DNA from: Helicoverpa zea
Taxonomy: Eukaryota > Arthropoda > Insecta > Lepidoptera > Noctuidae
DNA length: 64,000 nucleotides
Reading direction: 5' to 3'
Assembly (NCBI RefSeq): GCF_022581195.2
Contig: NC_061467.1
Coordinates: forward strand, 1,612,001-1,676,000
Below the pieces are notes generated by a model. It saw only the letters and a program-made list of their open reading frames with translations, had not been told where the DNA came from and searched no databases. A program made the position numbers and the translations under genes. Of this stretch, positions 49,707 to 61,700 are shown in pieces. The stretch's first letter is position 1; each line of letters begins with the position of its first letter.

Positions 49707-52700
49707 ATGGTGTTCCAAGTGAGTATTCGATTGCTTAATGAGCTTGATTAGTTATTTCCTGGTAGCTGTAGGCGTAGGGCGGGTCGCGATGACATCAGAC
49801 TACGAAATAGGGCGCAGGGGAGGAATGGTAGCCTTGACCCATGGAATTTCGGATGGTAAACAAGTTGCCGAAATGAAATATAGGCCTATAAAAGCTGGTA
49901 GTTTTCTTCTTTCCTTATTATCTTTGTGTGTTGCGGAAAATGGTTCTTTTTCCCAATAAGCCTCCCTTTGTTGTGTTTTCTATTTATATGTAGAAAACAC
50001 AACAAAGGGAGGCTTGGCCCTGCTTTGGCCCTGACTAAAAAATAAATAACAACCTGTTTTCTGTAACCCTGAACTCTTTAATTTTCATAATGACTGGTAA
50101 CTAGCTATAATAAGTCTGACATATCTGGTATCTTAACATTGTTTTCTTATTTTTATAGTCACCAATATTTTAAATTAGATAAAAACTTTTTCTTTTAATT
50201 AATGCCTCTTCCAAAAGAGTTAAATTTTAGTATATAGAATGAACTGTTATAAAAATAATGGGGCATTATTTAAATTACCAAGAAGTGAAAGTAGCTACTG
50301 CACTCAGAGATTTCTCATTTTTATATTTCACAGCAGATTAGTCAAATAATTGTATCAAGAAAACTCAATAAATAAAATAAAACTATATGTATAGACATTT
50401 TTATTATAAGAATTATTTATTTATTATCTGGGCTTATTAGGGAATTAAAACCCTAAAGCTCATTTGTTAAGAAGAAGACTGTCTACAAAGAAATTAGCAT
50501 AGGGTAAATACGCCAAATGTCGGCCTCCCCCCAAACTTCGGCCGTCTGTACATTTTCAGCTTGCATTCATTCAAAGGGTAATTAAGTGTTAGTTTTGCTC
50601 CTCGAATTGCAACCTTGGTTTATACTCTATACGTACAAATCGTTACTATCCGATTCTGTCACTTACTCTTCTCATACTGAGCGTCAGTAGCGATTGCGCC
50701 GTTGAAACATCAAATTCGCACGTAAAGTAGCTTACTCGAAGTGAATACTCACATTTTGGGGATTGATATTAGAACGATAAAACATTTATTTATTTTTGTT
50801 TTAAGCTTGATTGTCACTAATGGGTTATTTTTACTATATTTTAAGATAGTTTTTTCAGCGTTTTGCGTATATTTTTCAAGGAAAAATAGGAGGCCGCCAT
50901 TAGGACAACAGTTTTGACTTAAAACCGGAGTCTCGGCCGTGGCCGACTTAAAGCAAATGCAGTCTATTTTATAAATTCCTATTGTACTAATTCCGTTGGC
51001 TTAACAAGAGAATTTGCAAAGCTTATAGGCAAATAGATCTATTTTACGTTTAATAGCCAAATAACGGCCGGGGTGATATTAGTTGAATCTCGAGAAATAA
51101 GGTACAAGAAATAGGGGCCGACATTAGAATCGTAAATAATCGTAATGTCGACCAGCCTCGAACTCAAGCGCCACTATACAGGCTGATGAAAAAATACTTT
51201 TATATTTTTTCATTTTCTCAAAATGAAATAATTTATTTATTATAATTCATTATATCGTATAGGAGTTAAGTTTAAATGTAGGAGTTGACAGTATTGTAGG
51301 CATGTTTATGGTAGCTTTATAGTTTGATACTTGCTATCTATTAAACCGTTCTTATTAGCTTAAAAAATATAAATGGTTGGTCGTGAATACGACTTTTTTT
51401 GTTTAGGGGAAACAAAAAAAATATTTTACTATAAATTAAACAAATACAATTACAAATGTATACTTAGTATTATATTATAATTCTGCTAAAATAAATCATG
51501 TTAATAATATTTGTCACTGCCTTAATTTAAAACAGCCTATACCTGGCCGACATTTGGAAAAAACGCAACCGACCTTGGGCCGTGAATGGCCGACTTTAGG
51601 GTTTTTCTGTTCTCGACGCATCTAAGCCTTATTACTTTTTTCTTTTCGTAGAAATATCAATCTTATGCCTATAAACATGACATAGATTAATCAAACTATC
51701 CAAAACCGCATCAGAAACTATCTTTCGTTGGAAACTGACGGTGCTATAGCGAACCGCAATCAGAAAATCGCTAAGGGGGCCGACATTTGGCGTATTTACC
51801 CTAGTTATCACATAAAACTATTAACTTATTCAATATTCCTATAAGAACTCGACATTCCATCCACATTGTGATACCAGTTACGGTAACTTGACTGTAATTG
51901 TAGATGCTAGTTGAATATGAATGAAATGATTCATTCATAAGCCTTCATTAAAGTATGTGTAATGTGTATATGACTGTACATTATAACCACTATGGTAATA
52001 CACTGTTAGTCACATTCTCAACCATTTGACCTGATATTGGTTGCACAAATTGAATATTTAAATATACAATGTAAAAAACAATAAAGCTATTTTATGGGTC
52101 ACTTTCGCATTGGTTCTTTTAAGTTATTGCCATCCCATAGTTCTCTACTGTCTAAACTGAAAAAGTAATAAACAGGTTTACTGTACACATTAATTTATTA
52201 TTTAATAAATAAAATGACCCACAACATAAAATTGTGAAGGAATTTGACTTAAGTTCCCCAGGGTCACATTTTCACACAATAAGGTGTGGCGGTCACTATA
52301 TAGCTTAATGTATTCAGTCTGGCTCATTTAATAATGTTAATTGAATAAGATAATAAGCTCCACTCCTTAATTTCCCGAAAAAAGTGTTTTTTAATGGTTA
52401 AATTGCTAATTCTAATATATCAAAGTTTTTACCTTTAAACAGACTTTTTCTAGTAGTTTTTCTTACCACATGAGCTGCATGCCCTAACAAGCCCAGTTTC
52501 AGAGTTTTCTGAAATCCGCCTGACAGCCTCTGATGCAGAATTATGAAAGCAACTTCAACTTAATCACCAGCTTTTTGTGCCCTTTCAAGCACTGGGAATC
52601 ACCGCAAACTTGCAGACTGCAAGTATATATAAATCGGCCCAGAGTCTGCAACTTGAAGACTCTGGGCCGATTTTTAAAGATTTCTAAAATCACAAATTAT

Positions 52701-55700
52701 TTTCAAAAAATCAAGCCCCAGATACCTCGCGACCCTAAAAACCAACCAATATAAAGCAAAAAATTTCCTCCATAGCGTGATCCAACCGTAGTGGGAGTAC
52801 CGAACTTCAACGCGACGGAAGATGCGGCGGCGCTCCGGGCTGCCATGAAGGGCTTCGGTACTGATGAGCAGGCCATCATCGATATTCTGACCACGCGCTC
52901 CAACGCTCAGCGCCAGGCCATCTCTAAGGCTTTTACTCATGAGTATGGGAGGGTAAGTTTATTAAATACTTGCTTTTGACTGCGTCTCGAGGGAACTGCT
53001 TCCTAAGCTTGCATAATAAGTAGCTTGTCACTATCAATCTTTATACTAAATGTCAGCGAAATCGTCATTCACAATATTATCAAGGCGAATAAAAACACGA
53101 AACAGGTAAGATGGTATTGGTCCATTGTTATCCGAATTCAGAGTTCCAAGTGCCTTGACGGTGTTCTGTTTCCAAAAAATCGAATTATGTTAAAAATTAT
53201 TAAATATTCACACGAGATGAGTGTACATCATTATTTTATCATTTATCGCGCTTCGCAGAATATGACGCAGAAATTGTTTTATGTTCTAGCTCTAGATCAT
53301 AGTTTAATTATATTACAAGATTCACTATGCTAATATGTATATTGTAATGAGCAATAACGCGTCACAGCTACTGTAATGATGCAAACAACGATGTTATTTC
53401 TCACTTTCACTTGACAATTAATAATTTTTACTTTTATTTTTTTACGTTTCTTCGTCTGGGTTATTCGAAATCTTTATAAAGTTTCAATCAACATTGGGTT
53501 TATTATGTAGATTTAAATTAAATGGAACAAGTCTAGTCAAAAAGAAAGATGGCCTTTTGTCTCGTTTTTAATGTCGCTCAACAAGCTATCAAGCAAAAGC
53601 CATTATTTATTACTTATTCGTTACTAGTTATGCTAATATTACCTCTGTTGATACTCCCGTAATTATCAATGATTAATTACAAGATAAGTCGTGAGAACAG
53701 CTGACATCTTATGACTCATCAAACAGAATGACTACATTACAAGATTATTAGTTGGCATGCTGCGTTTTATAACTTGCTCATTCCCCCGATTTCATTCGCA
53801 ATCCTAGGGAACTTATCATGAATTACCCGTGAAAAAGTAGTAGGTACCACAATATTGTCCGGGGTACGTCCCCAATATTACTAGTACGTATCAAAAAATA
53901 TTCATACCAGCTGCAGTTCCAAGTGTGAATTCCTTCCGTACCGTAAAAATAGTATCCAGGCAACAATTAGATTTCTGGTATCTAACACTAACAATATTCT
54001 GGACTCAATCCAGACTATAATAAAGAAGCTTTCGTAAAGTTTTCCTATATCGATTATTTTGAACGGGCTATTTGAAATTGTCATGCATCTTACATGAGCC
54101 GACGGTACGGACGGTCAGCGTCAAAAGCAGCTGAACAAAGGAAAGTTTTCAAACGCCCCTAAGAACGTAAAAGGTTATTATTTAATAATAACGCTAACGC
54201 CAAAACTTATTTAACATCTTATCTTATATATCTTATACTTATTCAACTTAAAAAAAAAGTAGGTGAATATTCTAAAAGTTTTCGAGGACACAGTGTTTAG
54301 AAGTTTTGAAAATGTAGATTCGTTCGGCTACGTTTGAAGCTGTGTTTCGGAGGGCACGTCAAACTGTAGATCCCGGCTGTCATGTTACATCCTTGACAGT
54401 CGTTACGGGTAGTCAGAAGTCAGTAAGTATGACACCAGTCTAACCAAGGGGTATTAGGTTGCCCGAGTAACTGGGTTGAGGGGGTTAGATAGGGCAGTCG
54501 CTCCTTGTAAAACACTGGTTCTCAGCTGCATCAGCCGACCCCAACATAGTTGTTTAATGTTTACAACACAGTTTACTTTTGAAGCCAACAGTACCCTCGA
54601 TACACGTAATAAAGTATCAAGGTCAGAGCGCCATCATTAGTCATGGCTCTTGGTGTACCATGCCACAATGATGGTGTTTGTTTCGGTAATTGTGTTTTTT
54701 AAGTTTACTCAAGGTCAAGGTTAATTGTGAGATGATGAGTCATCTGGTAAACTAGTAGGGTTTTTGTTACTCAATTATTAGGTGTTCTACTATGAGGTAG
54801 ACCTTATTATGATTATGGGGCTTGGGTATAAACGTGTAGCGGCAGGGCAGTTGCGAATATTTGATTGCGTCAAGTTGAGGGTCAGACGGCAACACTAACG
54901 CTAAGTCCAGCCTTTGTCCTAATAGGTCAATGAATTTTATGATTTATGAAATCTTTTAAGCAAACTGCACTATGAATGTTGCAGGGTCTGATGACTTTAT
55001 AAATCTCACAATATTTTATAAATCTTTGAAGCTAAATAAGAATGATATGTTTAAAAGCCACACAAGAAGGTTACAGACTTTAACATTCATACTGAAATCA
55101 TGGTTTAATAACTTCTCTAACTTTCAACCCAGGACATAATCGAGGACCTAAAATCCGAGCTGGGCGGTCACTTCGAGGACGTCATAGTGGCACTCATGCT
55201 GCCCCCCGAGGAGTACCTGTGCAAGGAGCTGCACAAGTGCATGGACGGTCTGGGCACGGACGAGCACACGCTGGTGGAGATCCTGTGCACCAGGACCAAG
55301 CAGGAGATCGCTGCTATCGTGGAAGCCTATGAGAGGAGTGAGTATTGTATTTGTAACTTTGTTCATTGAAATGAGGAGGGAGATACGCATGCAACAAAAT
55401 GTGTGTGCTACGTATGAATATAGATGGAGAGGATGGAGAGGAAGACCTAAGAAAAGATAGATGGATTGCCTGAAAGATGACATGGATAGGAAGGGAGTGA
55501 GTGACAGGGGAAAAATGGAAGAGGATGACATTGCGCCTACCCCAAATAAAATTGGGAACAGGGCAGGAGGAAGAAGAACTTTGTTCATTAGTACCTACAT
55601 TTTTCTCGAGATAACTTTTTTCAACTTGTATAGCCGTGGGAGTTGTTCTAGCAACTAGTATATTGGTTACATTTGCGTTGAATTAGTGCAGAGGAAAAGA

Positions 55701-58700
55701 AACAGTGTGGCGAATATTTTATAGTAAAGACGACCTTTAGTTCTAGAATAATAAAAGACGACTTAAAGGTCGTCTGTAATGAATTGTTGGTGGTAATCAG
55801 TTTTTATAACCCTACTGCCAAGATAGCTTTTTTATCATGTCCCTTCAACATTATTTACCATCAATTAACACAAGCAATTATTCCGATCATTCTCCGCAGT
55901 GTATGACCGTCCCCTGGCTGAGCACATGTGCTCGGAAACGTCAGGCGACTTCCGAAGACTGCTTACCCTCATCGTGACTGTGAGTGCTTTGTTATAAGAC
56001 TTTATAATGCATGCCATTTGTTGTACTTTCTGTTAATTTACTTAGAAATGGGGCATAGGATTTTATGAGTGATTTTCAAAAAAATGGTTTAAAAAACTAA
56101 GATCACGCTTTTTTAACGTTTCTTAGCTAGTCACGTATTGTCATCAGAACTCAGAGCGTGTGCAAAATTTGATCCAAATCGAAGACCGGGAAGTGGGTCA
56201 AATTAAGATTTTCTTACATACATAGTTATAAGTGAAGCTAATATAAGCGAGTTAATAAAAACAGGGCGCCTTCAAATAATTATCTTTATTTCTAGTTTTT
56301 TTTTGGTTTAAGTATTAACTGAAGTAAGAACTTTGGTAAATTGCGTGACTATTAATACCATGAGGGCCATTGTTAGCAATCTTAGTGGCGTGAACACTAC
56401 TTATTTAGTTATCAAGTTATTAAGTAGGAATTATTATTATTTTTTCCAAATGGCTTTACAAAAGATAAAACTATGAAACTATATTATGTGCATGTTAGAT
56501 GTATTTCAAGGAAAACTAACAAAACAATAGTGATTGTAATTAGATGAAGCTTTAGCAGTGTATCTTTTGCACTTAACGCTTTTTAGACACTAAAACGTTA
56601 CATTTTATCTGTTTGGAAAACTCTTTTGGGAAAATTCTGCCATTAGACCTATTTTAATCGGAAAGTTATAAAAGCACATTTTAATATGACATTTCTTTTC
56701 ATTGCAAGCAAGAGAAAACTTTACATCCTTTGTCTCCGAAATACGTATTGAACTAGAATGATGTACTTAGGTGTTTTTTACCTTACCGCGGAGGATTCAT
56801 ACTCCTAATAGATTTCTGGCTCTGCCTTTTATCCCCCTAAAAGAAATTGCACGCACCATTAATTTTCTTTGGTCTTCGCTTTCGCTGAATACATTGTGAC
56901 CTTGGCGTGGCGTGATCAGTGTGATGTGTTTTGTATGATAATAATAAGTATTGATTATTTTGTACATATATATTTCATGTTCTTAGTATTCGTGTGTCAT
57001 GTATGGTGGAGTTTGCATGTGTTTTCAAGGTTAATGTAATATTGATTACTTACTTTATTGAAACCCATTGCAGTTGTGATTTAAAACCGATTTATTTGAA
57101 TGTGAAAAATTGTAGCTTTCGTTAAAATTATGAAAAAGAAAAAACAATAGCTTTTTTTTGGTATGGCATCTCGCAGTTCAGCCTAGAAGGCCGTGTACTT
57201 TTCCCTGGGGATGCCTAGAATTTAAGGCCTCCAGCCAGGGGCGAAAAACAATAGCGAATGAACACTTGTTTTTCAACCCACTTCCCAAAAAGGAGGAATA
57301 TATGTTTGGTCCATAAAATCTTATTGATAATTATATTGGCTTAATAGAACGGTCATGTGATATAAAGGTAGGTATTAAGTTTTGCGGTTATTTTGGCTTT
57401 CAGTTGACGTCGCGTCGGTCACATTAATATTTATTGTGTTTTATTAATGATCGAGTCTGGCCGACTGTCTGGCAAGTGGCAAGTCGATACGAATATATTG
57501 GAATTTATTGTTGTAAATGTGTAGACATTGTTATTAAATAGACCTATTCTAGTTTGGCAATCTGATCCTAATATCCTAATATGTGCACTGCGTTGGTCGA
57601 AATAATATCTTTTAATTTTATGTTGATTCTGAATAGCAATATTTTTTGTATATTACCGTACTTGCCCAAACAATAAATTAAAGTTCACTTACAGTAATGC
57701 TTGACCAAGTAACACTATATTTTTGTCTCATCTACATTTGGTTAGATGTTTAACGAAAGCTAAACATTCTTTATATAACTTTTTTATTTAGTACATAACA
57801 AGCAACCTTACCTAATTAACTTAACTTTATTCCCACTTAAATGATAACAAAGTCATATTAGATATCAGTACATCCTACATATAGGTATTCTACAACTACT
57901 TGCTACATATTAAATACGAACAAAACACATAAACCACTGATCGCCCCACCCAAGGCTACCACGAGCCCCCACTACGTATAAACATTAGTCTGCCGTCCGC
58001 CAGGGGGCGCGGGACGACGAGGTCGGCGTCGACGCGGAGAAGGCACGAGAGGATGCACAGGCGCTGTACGACGCGGGGGAAGCCAAGTGGGGGACTGATG
58101 AGGAGGTGTTTAACCGGGTGAGTGAACAATATTGAGAGCAGGTTGTTGGGGCGTCGACGCGGAGAAGGCACGAGAGGATGCACAGGCGCTGTACAACGCG
58201 GGGGAAGCCAAGTGGGGGACTGATGAGGTGTTTAACCGGGTGAGTGAACAATATTGAGAGCAAGTTGTTGGGGCGTCGACGCGGAGAAGGCACGAGAGGA
58301 TGCACAGGCGCTGTACGACGCGGGGGAGGCCAAGTGGGGGACTGATGAGGAGGTGTTTAACAGGGTGAGTGGGGAATTTAATGGGAGAAATAGATTTTGA
58401 AGGTCTATTTTACAAAAAATAGAAATTAAATCTTTGGTAGACCTTTATGTGGTGTCCCAAAAAGCAAAGAGTTTTTTGATTGCACCTTGCTAATTATAAA
58501 GAGCCATGAAATTGCCGCTTATTGGTTAAATCGGCGATTTCACAGCTATTTTCACTTTAAAATAGTGCAATCCACCTTAAATCTTGGCAATTAATATCAT
58601 ATCATCAATATCGTCTTTGGCATATGTTTAAATTAAAAATCGTTCTTATTATTTTATCCTCTATTTTTCCTACAAAAAATTGCAAGTTTTTACACTTTAA

Positions 58701-61700
58701 CAAACCCCCATCAATTTTGATTAGGTACATAGATAATTTCAAAATGACCGGACTCTCCTTACATAACACAAGGGAACAAGATTTTTGTTGCATGAAATAT
58801 TACGACTAATATTGTATATTTTTGGGCTGTTATTTTAAGATCTGAAGTCAGAATTTCTGTATCAGCTTTAGTTTTTGAGATATCAACAAAACGTGATTTT
58901 CAAGAAAAATACAATTTTATTAACAAAAAACAGCAGAAGAACAACAATTAAGCATCAAAAAACTTTCTTTTATAAGATTTTCTAGCTTGATTCGGTTCAC
59001 TAGGGCTGTCTTTAATGCTGCAACAGTAGTTCGCCATCATGTTGGCATTCCAATGACCCTGGGACCGCTTTTCCATAGTCCGAATATCTTGATGGAACCG
59101 TTCACCTTGTTCTTCACTGAGATCACATAGATTTTCAGGGAAATGGTCAAAATGGCTGAGGAGTAAGTATACCTTGATGCTCATATTACAACCAAGCTGT
59201 TGGAAATGCGACAACATCTGTTCAAAGTGCTTTGAATAAGCTTTCATCCTTTTTGTTTGATAGAAAATTTTGTGCAATCCAAACGAATTCGTTTCAGGCA
59301 TTTTTTTCGATTTCGGTCATGTAATTATGAAACTTCTCATCCTTCATCAACCTCCTTATTTGTGGACCATAAGAAATTCCGGCTTTTAGTTTCTCTATAC
59401 TCAAATTATGGGACTTTTTAGATATGTATTGACCATTTTTGTTCAGAGCTTTTACAAATTGTTTCATAAGCCCAACTTTGATGTACAAAGGTGGTAGCAC
59501 CTGTATTAAGGTAAGGTGGTAGATAACGAGTCAGAGTAAATAAATTTGGACCGTTTTTTTTGTTAATACCGTTCATATCAACCACGCAGAAAAACTACCT
59601 AATGATTCGAGGGTTCTCGCCAGATCATCGGTGTTTGTTACTTGAAATGGGGTCTTTTCTTATTTTTCCATAACCTTAAAGACTCGACGCATGTTTTACA
59701 TACCATTTTAGACACCCAGTAGGTACCTGTCGCAGGTGTCCAAAGAAAATCCAAAGAACTCAAAGTACACCCGTTTCAAGAACTCCGACACACTTAGTCT
59801 ACAATCCTTAAATGCATATTCACCACAAATATTACAGAAATAGTTAGTATCATTTTTACAGTTATTTTGCAAAATAGAAATAGTAAAAATTATATTCTTT
59901 TTAAATAAAATGCTCTGTTTATGAAATTTAAGCTCGAATATACGGTCAATAGCTGTATCTCAAAAACTAAAGCTGTTAGAAAAAAAATGTGGGTAGATTT
60001 GAAATCAGCGACCTCGAATTAGTAAACAAAAGTCATAAAGGACAATGCTATTCTTTGTATGGAAGTTGGGCTCAAGAGTTGCCCACAGTAACTGCATAGT
60101 GTATTATGTTCCATAGGCTTATAATAGGTCCCAGACCGAAATATTTCGAAATCTATCCCGGGAGTCCTGAGAAAAACTGGTTTGACTCTTATTCAATATT
60201 ACGAAAAACATCCTTACGAACTCTTAACTATTCCACTTTTATTACCTTAATTGAAATGCATTATAATATTAATCGACAAATACGAGGTATTGAACGAGAA
60301 TTTTTTTTACCGACTTCAAAAAATGGAGGAGTTTCTCACTCAGTTCGTTTGTATTCTTTTTACGTAAGTACGTGCATATTAACTCCGTCGTTTACCAACC
60401 GATATAAACAATCATTTTATTGTTTGAAAGGATTTACTTTCCAAATAGTTCCTTTGTTATTCGGTCCAGGGTCTGGTGATAGAAACCTTAAAACAATAGG
60501 GAACTCTCGGAAATTGTAAGCACATATCGAATAAAAACTTGTCATTCGGGTATATGTCTCCGACACCACAAAACTGTGGAGGTTAAGACCTGACCTGCCG
60601 ATGGAGACGACAGTGAGACGAGGGAACTCCTCAACGGTAACTATTTACTACCTCGTGTTCGAGCTTATTTAATTCGTCCTGATAAGATTTTTCCATTGCC
60701 ATTACGGATATTAATTGCATGACGCTACACGAACTTAGGACTGATTGTAGTAGATAGAGACTGAAAAGCAAGAGAAACAACAATTACCTTTAAACGTCTA
60801 TTTCTGTTATTTTATCCTGTTAACAGTGAAACCACTAACTATCTGAATGTTATTTCAAGAAAAGAAGGTTGTTAGGTTTGTGGCTGCTTAAAATGGCTAG
60901 CTAACAATGGCTGGCTAACATTAGAACCGGTTTTTCTCTTGACCTCTGGGACCGATTTCAAAAATATTTGGAGTCCGTCTTAAGAGTGAAGTAAAGAACC
61001 TATTCTAACCATTCCCACTACTGGGCAAATGGCTTGGGCTTTATAAAGTGACTGTTCAAGTTTAACATTATAACCGGTTTTTTTCGGGACCTCTGGGACC
61101 GATTTCCAAAATATTTGGATTTCGTGTTAACAGTGCAGTAAAGAACCTATTTCGACCACTTTCACTACTGGGCAAATGGCTCAGGCTTTGTTAAGTGACT
61201 ATCTATGGAGAACATTTGAACCGGTTTTTCTCGGGACCTCTGGGACCGATTTCAAAAATATTTGGATTCCGTGTTAAGAGTGAAGTAAGGAACCTATTTT
61301 AACTATTTCCACTACTGGGCAAACGGCTTGGGCTTTGTAAAGTGACTGTTCAAGTTGAACATTAGAACCGGTTTTTCTCGGGACCTCTTGGACCGATTTC
61401 CAAAATATTTAGATTTCGTGTTAACAGTGCAGTAAAGAACCTATTTCGACCACTTTTACTACTGGGCAAATGGCTCAGGCTTTGTTAAGTGACTATCTAT
61501 GGAGAACATTTGAACCGGTTTTTCTCGGGACCTCTGGGACCGATTTCAAAAATATTTGGATTTCATGTTCAGAGTGCACTATGGAACCAGCTGGAACTAC
61601 TCCCACTGCTGGGCAAACTTTGAGCCCAGACCCTGGCATTGTCCTTTCATGCAACAAAAAAAAAGTCTTATTTTGTTCCCTTGTGTAATTAATGACTAAT

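Noticed and set aside
57956..58305. Minus-strand open frames MHPLVPSPRRRPNN... repeated twice
   Set aside because: They are antisense shadows of the tandem annexin exon 5 copies.
60106..60519. 137-codon ORF as a gene
   Set aside because: It overlaps a known-looking repeat phrase, has no recognisable domain, and lies in an annexin intron.
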